This document shows, piece after piece, positions 8,946 to 17,705 of a stretch of DNA of 64,000 nt. Location of the stretch: positions 1 through 64,000 of the forward strand of contig NZ_JAJGRC010000004.1 in assembly GCF_020786625.1 (NCBI RefSeq), written 5' to 3'. Each line of letters opens with the position of its first letter. The stretch's first letter is position 1. Position numbers and translations under genes: made by a program. The notes beneath the pieces were generated by a model that saw only the letters and a list, made by a program, of their open reading frames with translations, had not been told where the DNA came from and made no database searches. The DNA is from Salinicoccus sp. RF5 (GTDB lineage: Bacteria; Bacillota; Bacilli; Staphylococcales; Salinicoccaceae).

Positions 8946-9827
8946 TCATCTATTTCGAATGATCCGGATTGCATATACCAGAAGTCCAAGCATAAGGAGC
9001 ACACTGCCTATGATCACCAGAGTTACGTTCACTCCCGATGCATCCATACCATTCTCTGCAGCCACTTCTTCTGAAGCTTCCATATCCTCCGGTTGCATCT
9101 CTTCCTTTTCAGAGACTTCGAAGATGAGACCTTTCTTGCCTTTATCTTCAATCGTCAACGTTTTATCCGCTTCTTCCGCTTCATACCCTTCAGGCACCGT
9201 TATTTCAAGCTTATACTCACCGGCGGACACTTGGGAGAATCGGAAATTCCCTTCTTCATCCGTCGTCACTTCATCTGTCTCTGCTCCCGATAGTGAAACT
9301 GTGACATCCTCTACACCTCGGCTGTCTGCCATCACTTTTCCTTCAATAGAGAACTCAGTCACTTCAGATTGGCTGACCGCCACTTCCACCGGAGCCTCAA
9401 CCGGTTCCAATTCTGCAGCCGGCTCATCAGTTTGTGCCTCAACCGGCTCCTCCACCATTTCCTGAGTGAATTCCTCAACAGTCATTTCTATCGTCTGTTC
9501 CACAGTCGGTTCCACAGTCGGTCCAGGCACATAGTCTTCATATGAATCTTCGTAAGGTTCCTCGGTCCATTCTTCATATGTCTCCTCAGTTTGAGGGGGA
9601 ACGTAATCATATGTCTCTTCCGTCCATTCCTCATAGTACTCATCGGTATTTTCTTCTGTAGAAGATTCGAAGGTCGGCTTCTCCACTGGCTCTTCCGTTG
9701 GCTCCTCAATGGATGTTTCCTGTTGATCCTCCTGAGTCGCTTCCTCCTCCGTATCTGCAGCCACCCGGGACACGGGTATGAGCATGATGAACAATATAAC
9801 AGCCATATAATAGGCAATCTTTCGCAT
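8946..9827 (-). CDS. Acidic membrane-anchored surface protein with Cna-B/SdrD-like domain
   Basis: Order seen: a signal peptide (MRKIAYYMAVILFIMLIPVSRVAADT); about 130 residues very rich in Glu, Thr, Tyr and Pro with repeats of the type YEEWTEE; a beta-sandwich domain of Cna-B/carboxypeptidase-regulatory type (FSIEGKVMADSRGVEDVTVS...GNFRFSQVSAGEYKLEITVPEGY, about residues 165-240); and a C-terminal hydrophobic helix (VTLVIIGSVLLMLGLLVY) ending in a basic tail RIIRNR. There is no LPXTG-like motif before that helix, so anchoring is probably by the transmembrane helix. The ATG at 9827 behind GGAGG is preferred over an in-frame TTG four codons upstream. Function unknown; display or adhesion is inference. 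Confidence 0.8.
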   Translation of the reverse strand: MRKIAYYMAVILFIMLIPVSRVAADTEEEATQEDQQETSIEEPTEEPVEKPTFESSTEENTDEYYEEWTEETYDYVPPQTEETYEEWTEEPYEDSYEDYVPGPTVEPTVEQTIEMTVEEFTQEMVEEPVEAQTDEPAAELEPVEAPVEVAVSQSEVTEFSIEGKVMADSRGVEDVTVSLSGAETDEVTTDEEGNFRFSQVSAGEYKLEITVPEGYEAEEADKTLTIEDKGKKGLIFEVSEKEEMQPEDMEASEEVAAENGMDASGVNVTLVIIGSVLLMLGLLVYAIRIIRNR

Positions 9828-9925
9828 GTCGGCCTCCAATGATAGTCCTATATTTTTATTGATGTGTAAATTCCAATCGTCTAATTTCTGTAATACTAGG
9901 TTAAATAATACTATAAAGTGAAATT

Positions 9926-9966
9926 AAAAACACCTCCAATTAAAAGTTCTAGCCTTAATTGGAGGT
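9926..9966 (-). terminator. Stem-loop, apparently an orphan minus-strand terminator
   Basis: A perfect 12-bp stem (ACCTCCAATTAA/TTAATTGGAGGT) is followed on the minus strand by GTTTTTAATTT. No minus-strand gene lies immediately upstream: the next is guaA at 13034, beyond the IS elements. The rest of 9840-10144 holds no ORF; it is AT-rich and precedes the IS30 left end. Confidence 0.55.
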
Positions 9967-10144
9967 CTATTATAGCTAAATGTATACTTCAGTTAAGAAC
10001 ACAAAGAGTATAATAATCGCTGTTGTCAAATGAGTTTGAAAAGTTTCAAAGATGCTCATTTTTTTACTAAGAGGTTTTTTAATATATATACAAACTAGTT
10101 TACATTCTCTGAATTCATTCATGATATAATTTAATAATCGCCGA

Positions 10145-11197
10145 TTGTAAAATTAAGCTAGACACATAAAAAGGGTCACGCATGATACACTCAAAATGGT
10201 TTTCCGACAAAAGAAATCATAGGAGTGATCATGCATGACCTACACCCATATTACCACGGATGAACTGGTATTCATAGAAGCATATTTCCATCACGGCACC
10301 CCCGTTTCTCAGATTGCGAAACGACTTGGTCGTGCCCGGCAGACAGTCCACAATTTCATCACACATTTCAAGGCCGGGCACACCGTCATCGAATACTATC
10401 AGCGCTATAAGGAAAACAAAAAACGATGTGGTAGAAAACGGATTGTACTGCCAACCGATCAGCAGAAGTATATTGAAAAGCAGGTGGCTCAGGGCTGGAC
10501 ACCGGATGTGATCGTCGGTCGACAGGAAATGCCGATTGACTGTTCGGGCCGTACACTGTATCGAATGTTCAAACGAAAAACCTTTGATGCGGCCACACTG
10601 CCGATGCAGGGCAAGAGAAAACCAAATGGCCATAAGGAACGCCGGGGCAGACAGGCCTTCAGACGCAACATCTCTGAAAGAGTGGATGATTATCCCACTT
10701 TCAATAAAGAATTCGGCCATCTCGAGGGAGATACCATTGTCGGTGTCCGTCACAAGAGTGCCCTCATCACGCTGGTTGAACGCCTGTCTAAGGTCATCAT
10801 CACATTGAAGCCCGAAGGCCGGACGGCACAGGCAATCGAGACTGCCATCAACACATGGTGTACCCGAATACCGAAAAATCTATTTAAGTCAATCACCTTC
10901 GACTGTGGTAAAGAATTCTCCAACTGGCAGTCGATGAGTAATCGAAATGATCTATCCATCTACTTTGCCGATCCGGGCACACCATCACAGCGAGGGTTGA
11001 ATGAACATTCAAATGGATTGCTCAGAAGGGATGGCCTGCCTAAAGATATGGATTTCAAGACGGTCGACCAAGCTTTTACCTCATCGGTTGCCGCCAGAAG
11101 AAACCATATCCCAAGAAAATCATTGGACTACCGTACACCGTTGGAAGTCTTTTTGAGTTACATGGGTGACAAGGAACTGTCTAGCTTATTTTGACAA
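10145..11197 (+). mobile_element. IS30-family insertion sequence, about 1053 bp, apparently intact
   Basis: Terminal inverted repeats of 20 bp match at 18 positions: left TTGTAAAATTAAGCTAGACA (10145-10164), and the right end reads TTGTCAAAATAAGCTAGACA on the minus strand (11197-11178). The right repeat overlaps the transposase stop codon. One uninterrupted transposase ORF fills the element. I could not see a convincing target duplication at these boundaries (flanks CGA and ACA), so the true ends may differ by a few bases, or one flank has been rearranged. Confidence 0.88.
10235..11194 (+). CDS. IS30-family transposase
   Basis: DDE transposase of 319 residues. The N-terminus has an IS30-type helix-turn-helix (VSQIAKRLGRARQTVHNFITHF, about 24-45). 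The catalytic core shows HLEGDTIVG (first Asp, near 165), TFDCGKEFSN (second Asp, near 225) and the Glu in GLNEHSNGLLRRDGLPK (near 259), which is the family signature spacing. The gene is intact and therefore could be active. The start ATG is preceded by AGGAGTGATC. Similar IS30 elements are common in Staphylococcaceae, but I cannot name the exact element. Confidence 0.95.
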   Translation: MTYTHITTDELVFIEAYFHHGTPVSQIAKRLGRARQTVHNFITHFKAGHTVIEYYQRYKENKKRCGRKRIVLPTDQQKYIEKQVAQGWTPDVIVGRQEMPIDCSGRTLYRMFKRKTFDAATLPMQGKRKPNGHKERRGRQAFRRNISERVDDYPTFNKEFGHLEGDTIVGVRHKSALITLVERLSKVIITLKPEGRTAQAIETAINTWCTRIPKNLFKSITFDCGKEFSNWQSMSNRNDLSIYFADPGTPSQRGLNEHSNGLLRRDGLPKDMDFKTVDQAFTSSVAARRNHIPRKSLDYRTPLEVFLSYMGDKELSSLF

Positions 11198-11241
11198 ACA
11201 AAAAATTCAAATAGAAGGAAAGGACTAGAAAAAATATTTAA

Positions 11242-11796
11242 ATGACTAGTTTAAGTCTAATAATAATTTTGTTTTTATTAATATTGTATATTGCCTTCCA
11301 CGTTATTTTGTTATTTATCATCCCAAACACTGAATCTAATGATTTTTTGATTCTTGCAATGCAGATAATTTTTCTTTCTTTAATTGAACCAATCTATAAC
11401 TTATTTATAACTACTGTTACAGAAAGGTCAATATTTAAACGTCCTGATAAAAAATTCGAAAATGAAAAAAATACTATTAAGATTAGTGCAGGATTATTAC
11501 TAATTATTTTATTAGTACCCAGCTATGGGTTCTTCAATAATGAAATAACTTTTACTCTTTTGGTCTTTTTGTTATTTTTAATATTCATATATATAATCAT
11601 CATAATTTATCTTTGGGTATATGTGTGGTCATTAAGTGAAAATAAAGAAATCAGGAAAATAAAATTCACCTTGCCTAGCGATGAGGGAAATAATAACGTT
11701 AGCGAAGAACCAAATGTAAGTACTGTCAAGAGTTTATTATTAATAATAGCACCTATACCTCTATCTTTTCTCTTAATTCTTTTATTTTATATTTAG
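11242..11796 (+). CDS. Hypothetical AT-rich integral membrane protein
   Basis: 184 residues with about five hydrophobic segments (near 4-26, 34-58, 82-99, 102-130 and 164-183) and a short charged stretch (SENKEIRKIKFTLPSDEGNNNVSEEPN) before the last helix. Nothing in it resembles a family I know. Base composition is much more AT-rich than the housekeeping genes, and it sits between an IS30 element and an IS110 remnant, so horizontal acquisition is likely. The AGAAGGAAAGG purine tract lies rather far upstream of the ATG. A hairpin terminator follows at 11941. Probably a real gene, but unsupported by homology. Confidence 0.55.
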   Translation: MTSLSLIIILFLLILYIAFHVILLFIIPNTESNDFLILAMQIIFLSLIEPIYNLFITTVTERSIFKRPDKKFENEKNTIKISAGLLLIILLVPSYGFFNNEITFTLLVFLLFLIFIYIIIIIYLWVYVWSLSENKEIRKIKFTLPSDEGNNNVSEEPNVSTVKSLLLIIAPIPLSFLLILLFYI

Positions 11797-11940
11797 AGCT
11801 TGATTATGATAGACACCCCTAGAATCAAACCAAATACCAGATGGTCTCCTCTTTTTTGTCTAAATCTAATTGGGTATTCAATATTTTTCACCGAACAGTC
11901 CTTTTAATCTAATTGAGACAATAAAAACATACTAAGATTA

Positions 11941-11980
11941 GTACCACAGCACCCGGTCAGGTCCTGTGGTACTATTTTTA
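11941..11980 (+). terminator. Terminator-like hairpin
   Basis: GTACCACAG and CTGTGGTAC enclose a 14-base loop and are followed by TATTTTTATA on the plus strand. It could end the transcript of the 11242 gene, or mark the junction with the IS110 remnant. Confidence 0.65.
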
Positions 11981-11984
11981 TATA

Positions 11985-12165
11985 GTAGAGGTGGAGATCA
12001 GGCCGACGGGGCTTTAGGATTTTGAATCCGGAATAAAAACGAGTCTCCTCCACTGTCCTTATCTGAATCAGCTTCAATATGTGAAATCTTCGAGATCGAG
12101 TATAAGAAAAGCGAGTCGAGGGGGATACGTGGTCACTTCTACATCACACAAAGGAGGAGAGCCAA
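11985..12165 (+). other. Structured non-coding leader of the IS110 remnant; possible bridge-RNA region
   Basis: About 180 bases between the terminator at 11941 and the decayed transposase start hold no ORF. They contain complementary purine/pyrimidine tracts: GTGGAGA near 11990 against TCTCCTCCAC near 12043. IS110-group elements are now known to encode a bridge RNA in the non-coding end upstream of the recombinase, and this segment has the right place and size. I have not folded it. The assignment rests on position. Confidence 0.3.
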
Positions 12166-12842
12166 ATGAAAAGTGTCATACATTTGATGTCAGTATGGGA
12201 CATAGCTCCATGGTTATCTATGATCCTCGGCAGCCCTGGGAAGCGCCAATCCCAAAACGCACAGAAGAGAAAGCCGGTCAGCTAACTTTGGCGGTTGCAG
12301 ATGTCTATCCAGCCCTATCTGCGGATGATGTCCGAATTGAACAGCTCAAAAACTATACCGCACGCTTTCAGACCCTGCTCGGCTCATGCAGCAAATGGTC
12401 GCCATGTCTCAGGAGAAGGCGGAATACCAAATTCTGATGAGCTTTTCAGACATCGTAAACACTACAGCGTTCCATATCATTGCTGAAACCGGAGACATCA
12501 GACGGTCGACACGGCAATAAGCTGAATGCCTATACTGGTATCGACATCCAGCGCCATCAGTCCGCCACTCTTTTGTCTAAAGATAAGATCAATCGACGAG
12601 ACAACAGGCATCTGTGGAAAATTCTGTACTACATGATCGAGAATATGATTCGGATCCAGTGGTACGTGGATAAGCATCTGGTGGACTACTATCAGAAATT
12701 AAAGAAGCAACCCCATGGTAAACACCATAAGGTTGCCTGCATCGCCTGTGTGAAAAAGTTTCTGAAGTGCCTTTTCCATCTTGTCACCACTGGACAGCGA
12801 TATGATTACGCTGTGGCCACCTACCACTGCGTCAATTGGTAA
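12166..12842 (+). pseudogene. IS110-family transposase, decayed and internally deleted
   Basis: The reading frame shifts several times. After a GGAGGAG ribosome-binding site and ATG, a one-base shift leads to KCHTFDVSMGHSSMVIYD, the N-terminal DEDD-type start of IS110 transposases. An internal deletion follows. Then come remnants of the second half: LMQQMVAMSQEKAEYQILMSF, AFHIIAETGDIRR, QLNAYTGIDIQ and VDYYQKLKKQPHGKHHKVAC, which match the Transposase_20 region (helix-hairpin-helix DNA binding and active serine area). Frames change near 12180, 12430 and 12510. Too short (about 225 codons against roughly 400) and too damaged to be active. Confidence 0.8.
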
Positions 12843-12908
12843 CTCGAGTATACCATAGCCCCTGCTGAGAAAAACTGAAACCGCAGGGCCTATTTGACAT
12901 GTGAAAAT

Positions 12909-12936
12909 CTCTCTCAGCGGGCGCCCCGCTAGAGAG
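12909..12936. repeat. Strong GC-rich hairpin past the IS110 remnant
   Basis: CTCTCT-AGCGGG pairs with CCCGCT-AGAGAG around GCGC, with one unpaired C, about 12 bp in all. It lacks a T tract on either strand, so it is not an ordinary terminator. A second stem (CCCTGC near 12860 with GCAGGG near 12885) lies just upstream. Both probably belong to the right end of the IS110 element. The remainder of 12843-13033 contains nothing else I recognise. Confidence 0.5.
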
Positions 12937-13033
12937 GGATAAAAACATTGAATATTCGGTTGAAACCTATTGACTAATCGTAAGAAATAACCCTTTAATC
13001 ATACAGGGTAAAGGATTTTATCTTTTTATTAAA

Positions 13034-14578
13034 CTATTCCCACTCGATCGTAGCCGGCGGCTTGCTTGTCACATCGTAGACCACGCGGTTGATCTGTTCG
13101 CTTTCATTGACGAGGCGCTTTGATATGCGTTCCAATACGTCCCAGTCGATCTTGGCGAATTCACTCGTCATACCGTCGATACTTGTGACGGCGCGGATGC
13201 CGATCGTGTGGCTGTAAGTACGGTAGTCTCCCATGACACCGACAGAGCGGATGTCGGGAAGGACGGTGAAGTACTGCCAGATTTCACGGTCGAGTCCTGC
13301 CTTCTTGATTTCATCCCGCAGAATCCAGTCGCTTTCACGCACAATTTCCAGCTTCTCTTCTGTGATTTCACCAAGGATGCGGATGCCAAGGCCCGGACCC
13401 GGGAACGGCTGTCTCCAAACAAGGTGCTCAGGGATGCCGAGTTCTATGCCGAGCTCACGCACTTCATCCTTAAATAATGTGTTGAGCGGCTCAAGCAGTT
13501 TGAACTGCATGTCTTCAGGCAGCCCGCCAACATTATGGTGCGACTTGATCGTCGTTGCCGTCTCTGTACCGGACTCGATGATGTCCGTGTAGAGCGTGCC
13601 CTGTGCAAGGAAGTCCACGTCTTCAAGCTTGGAAGCTTCATCGTCGAATACATAGATGAATTCGTTGCCGATGATTTTCCGCTTCTGTTCCGGGTCAGCC
13701 ACGCCTTTAAGTTTATTCAGGAAGCGGTCCTTCGCATCCACTTTGATGATGTTCATGTTGAAGCCTTCGCCGAACTGTTCCATGACCATTTCCGCCTCTC
13801 CCTTACGGAGGAGACCGTGGTCGACGAAGATGCATGTGAGGTTGTCACCGATTGCCCGGTGCATCAATACAGCCGTAACAGATGAATCCACTCCGCCGCT
13901 CATTGCACAAAGCACTTTCCTGTCGCCGACTTCCTGGCGGATCTTGTCGATTTCAATGTTGATGAAGTTATCCATCGACCATTCTCCGTGGCATCCACAA
14001 ATATCACGGATGAAATTCCTAAGGAATGTATCTCCATTTTTTGAGTGTTTGGATTCCGGGTGGAACTGCACACCATAGATTTCCTTCTCTTCATGCTTGA
14101 TGCCTGCATACTGGCATAGCGGCGTATAGGCGATCTGCTTGAAGGAATCCGGTATGTGCGTGACTTTGTCACTGTGGCTCATCAGGACGATTTCGCTTTC
14201 AGCCAGTCCCTTGAAGAGGGGCGCGTTGATATCCAGACTGATTTCAGTCGGTCCGAATTCCTTTTCGTTGGATGGGACGACTTCCCCGCCGTTCAGCTGT
14301 GTGATGAGCTGCATGCCGTAGCAGATGCCGAGCACCGGTACGCCGAGTTCAAACACTTCAGGGTCTACAGTGAATGCATCTTCTGCATAGACGGAACGCG
14401 GTCCGCCTGAGAGGATGATGCCCTGTGGATTCAGTTCCCTTATTTCTTCCATTGTAATGCTCGGGTTATGGAGTTCACTGTACACTCCAAGGTCCCTGAT
14501 GCGCCGTGTAATGAGTTGGTTATATTGACTACCATAGTCGATAACCAGTATGAGTTCCTGCTCTTTAGCCATTTCCAT
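13034..14578 (-). CDS. guaA: GMP synthase (glutamine-hydrolysing)
   Basis: Converts XMP, ATP and glutamine to GMP. Class I glutamine amidotransferase: GGPRSVY (oxyanion region), nucleophile Cys in LGICYGMQL (near 88), and His-Glu in [11 protein letters not shown] (near 177-179). ATP pyrophosphatase domain with the P-loop MSGGVDSSV (near 230-238), then the C-terminal dimerisation domain ending [15 protein letters not shown]. 514 residues. The start [18 protein letters not shown] matches staphylococcal GuaA. It follows guaB by 20 bases on the minus strand and shares its riboswitch. Confidence 0.97.
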   Translation of the reverse strand: MEMAKEQELILVIDYGSQYNQLITRRIRDLGVYSELHNPSITMEEIRELNPQGIILSGGPRSVYAEDAFTVDPEVFELGVPVLGICYGMQLITQLNGGEVVPSNEKEFGPTEISLDINAPLFKGLAESEIVLMSHSDKVTHIPDSFKQIAYTPLCQYAGIKHEEKEIYGVQFHPESKHSKNGDTFLRNFIRDICGCHGEWSMDNFINIEIDKIRQEVGDRKVLCAMSGGVDSSVTAVLMHRAIGDNLTCIFVDHGLLRKGEAEMVMEQFGEGFNMNIIKVDAKDRFLNKLKGVADPEQKRKIIGNEFIYVFDDEASKLEDVDFLAQGTLYTDIIESGTETATTIKSHHNVGGLPEDMQFKLLEPLNTLFKDEVRELGIELGIPEHLVWRQPFPGPGLGIRILGEITEEKLEIVRESDWILRDEIKKAGLDREIWQYFTVLPDIRSVGVMGDYRTYSHTIGIRAVTSIDGMTSEFAKIDWDVLERISKRLVNESEQINRVVYDVTSKPPATIEWE

Positions 14579-14598
14579 CTTTCAACCGTGCTCCTATC

Positions 14599-16080
<1,482 letters not shown>

Positions 16081-16102
16081 CTATTTTTAAATAGTGCACC
16101 TT

Positions 16103-16160
16103 AAAAAAACATAGATAGGAACAATGAAGATACAGCCGATGATCGGATATCCAATTGTTA
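16103..16160 (-). terminator. Expression-platform terminator of the guaB riboswitch
   Basis: On the minus strand, AACAAT immediately after the aptamer pairs with ATTGTT about 30 bases later; with flanking GG/CC this makes a hairpin. A run of seven T follows at 16109-16103. It is positioned to form when the aptamer's P1 is closed by ligand, giving premature termination. The alternative pairing is inferred. Confidence 0.7.
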
Positions 16161-16229
16161 TTCCATAGTAGCCTTATTTAAGGTAAAGCCTAGAAACTCA
16201 TAATCCATATTATTATGATTATATGAAAT
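16160..16229 (-). promoter_or_regulatory. Purine riboswitch, guanine type, controlling guaBA
   Basis: Minus strand. P1 is ATTTCATA (16229-16222) with TATGGAAT (16167-16160), 8 bp with one G-U. P2 is CATAAT/ATTATG with loop AATATGG. P3 is GCTTTA/TAAGGC with loop CCTTAAA. The conserved core ATAATC, AGTTTCTA and CTACTATGG is present. The base just before the conserved TATGG, equivalent to C74 of the Bacillus xpt switch, is C, which specifies guanine rather than adenine. Confidence 0.92.
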
Positions 16230-16329
16230 AAAATATTTAATTACTTATGATAGCAAAAAAACACAGTATAAACAATGTATTTTCGATAATGGGGATAATA
16301 CAGAAAATTTAAACATATGTATAATGTAG

Positions 16330-16354
16330 GTTTTAGAAGAGCATCAGAGGGAAT
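16330..16354 (+). promoter_or_regulatory. Sigma-B-type promoter of the 16397 stress gene
   Basis: GTTTTA, 13-base spacer, GGGAAT. This matches the general-stress sigma-B consensus GTTTWW-N12-15-GGGWAW. It lies 43 bases before the GTG start. Confidence 0.8.
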
Positions 16355-16396
16355 ATTAATTGAAATTGAAGAGGATTCAGGAAAAGGAGGGCCATC

Positions 16397-16792
16397 GTGA
16401 ACTATTTTGAGTTGTATGACAGTCAGGAAGCCGTACTCGACCGCATTACACAGTTGAAAGCTGAAGGGTATTATGAAGAGGATATACACCTTATGGGCAG
16501 GGAAGATAAAGAATTCGAAGCCCTTGAATATACAGACGTGGTCTACCATATCCATGTAGCGGATGATATAGGACTGAAGGAGATATTGGCCAGAAACGAG
16601 CCTGCAGAACGATTTCTCCACGACTATGAGCTTAGTGAAGATGAAATAGAAAGATACTTATTCAAGATCAGCGAAGGGAACTACCTGATGTTTTATGCAG
16701 ATTTGGCTCTCATGGAAAGGCGTGAGGAACAGCAGGAGAGGGAAGAAAGTGCAGAAGCGGATTTCAAAGGGGAAGTCAAAGACCCTGAATAG
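16397..16792 (+). CDS. YflT-domain general stress protein
   Basis: 131 residues. The N-terminal 105 residues form a YflT/GSP17M-type domain, starting with a sequence that introduces a short regulator-like fold (SQEAVLDRITQLKAEGYYEEDIHLMGRE) and ending with GNYLMFYADL. The tail is acidic. It shares its N-terminal plan with the larger gene at 18745: xxEAVLxRIxQLKxEG, then YTDV. The start is GTG, with AGGAGG six bases upstream. A sigma-B-type promoter precedes it and a strong terminator follows, so it is a single-gene stress unit. Biochemical role unknown for the family. Confidence 0.85.
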   Translation: MNYFELYDSQEAVLDRITQLKAEGYYEEDIHLMGREDKEFEALEYTDVVYHIHVADDIGLKEILARNEPAERFLHDYELSEDEIERYLFKISEGNYLMFYADLALMERREEQQEREESAEADFKGEVKDPE

Positions 16793-16802
16793 ATTCGAAG
16801 AA

Positions 16803-16838
16803 ATGATCTGAAGCAACCGCTTCAGATCATTTTTATTT
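16803..16838 (+). terminator. Terminator of the YflT stress gene
   Basis: ATGATCTGAAGC and GCTTCAGATCAT form a perfect 12-bp stem with loop AACC, followed by TTTTTATTT on the plus strand. It also sits past the 3' end of the convergent YfbU-like gene. Confidence 0.92.
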
Positions 16839-16856
16839 CCATATGTTCCTTAACCC

Positions 16857-17495
16857 CTACTCCTTCATGCCGAGGCCGCTTTCCTTCACCACCTGCAGAG
16901 GCTGCAAGCTCCCCACCTCAACAATGTTCAGATTCTTTGGCCTGAGCATCTCCATTTCATTCCCCTTCCCAATGCAGACATTCCTGATTTCATCAAAAGA
17001 CAGAAGATCCATATATTCGTATGGCTTATAGTTCAGCATCATCTGCCTGTAGTGATGCAACGACAGGTTGTAAGTATCATCTGCCGTATTCTGCATCTCA
17101 GTTTCCCGATGACGCACCAAAAAGTTCCAATAGGTGAAATGATGGTATTCTATATTGCTGCTGCTGTCAAACCCGGTAAAATGGATATGATAACCCGTAG
17201 ACAATTCCTCCCGTGCCGCTTCGGTCAACTGGGCCATCGACCTTTCAATCTTACTGAAGATGGCAAGGATCATATCCACTTCCCCGGCCACCTCCATGGT
17301 CACCTCTTCCCCGCTGATCATCTCCATCACATGCGGATATTTCTTCTGTACCCCTTCTGTAAGGATGTCCATGTAGTAGCAGTAGGAAGTATGGTTTTCC
17401 GGATCAAGCAGGCTCATGATCTTGAACTGGTTCAGCAGCATCAACCGTGCCAGGGGATTCTCCAGACCCTTCACGTCATTATAGGCCACTCCCAT
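16857..17495 (-). CDS. YfbU-like protein
   Basis: 212 residues. Residues 14-160 resemble the YfbU family: LARLMLLNQFKIMSLLDPENHTSYCYYMDIL near the start, a middle IERSMAQL helix, then HFTGFDSSSNIEYHHFTYWNFLV and YRQMMLNY. The C-terminal 50 residues are extra. YfbU has no settled biochemical function that I know of. The start codon directly follows the stop of a 42-codon upstream ORF (TAG then ATG, no spacer), with no separate ribosome-binding site, so translation is probably coupled. The neighbouring HTH-TPR regulator suggests it is the controlled output of that module (inference). Confidence 0.72.
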   Translation of the reverse strand: MGVAYNDVKGLENPLARLMLLNQFKIMSLLDPENHTSYCYYMDILTEGVQKKYPHVMEMISGEEVTMEVAGEVDMILAIFSKIERSMAQLTEAAREELSTGYHIHFTGFDSSSNIEYHHFTYWNFLVRHRETEMQNTADDTYNLSLHHYRQMMLNYKPYEYMDLLSFDEIRNVCIGKGNEMEMLRPKNLNIVEVGSLQPLQVVKESGLGMKE

Positions 17496-17624
17496 CTAAA
17501 ATATGTGATCCAGACACCAACAGTTGCTTGCCTGTTCCATTCCATCGTCATTAAGTTGAACATTATTCCCCCCAGCCAACAGCATTGCCAATATGAAATA
17601 TACTGTATACTTTTTCAAATTCAT
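17496..17624 (-). CDS. Small exported peptide, candidate signalling pheromone precursor
   Basis: A 42-codon ORF (MNLKKYTVYFILAMLLAGGN at the start, about 22 more residues ending CWCLDHIF). It has a basic N-terminus, a hydrophobic core of about 12 residues and small residues (AGG) suited to signal peptidase cleavage. That leaves a polar tail of about 22 residues with two cysteines. AAAGGG and AGGGG purine tracts precede the ATG. It starts 81 bases after the HTH-TPR regulator gene and its stop abuts the YfbU-like start. Size and layout match pheromone precursors beside RRNPP regulators (PlcR-PapR, NprR-NprX). No homologue recognised; function is inference. Confidence 0.6.
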   Translation of the reverse strand: MNLKKYTVYFILAMLLAGGNNVQLNDDGMEQASNCWCLDHIF

Positions 17625-17705
17625 ATCCCCTTACCCTTTAAGTTATTGTTTCTATACAGGAACTATTTCATTATAAAATATTCAAAGGACTATAATCACC
17701 ATTAT

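Noticed and set aside
9926-9966. Plus-strand terminator reading of the 12-bp hairpin
   Set aside because: The T-rich tail is only on the minus-strand side; plus-strand sequence after the stem is CTATTATAG.
10235-11194. IS30 interrupting a host gene
   Set aside because: Sequences on either side do not join into any ORF I can recognise, so insertion appears intergenic.
12081-12842. Three short plus-strand ORFs that could be small genes
   Set aside because: They are out-of-frame pieces of one decayed IS110 transposase, as shown by ordered fragments of the family sequence.
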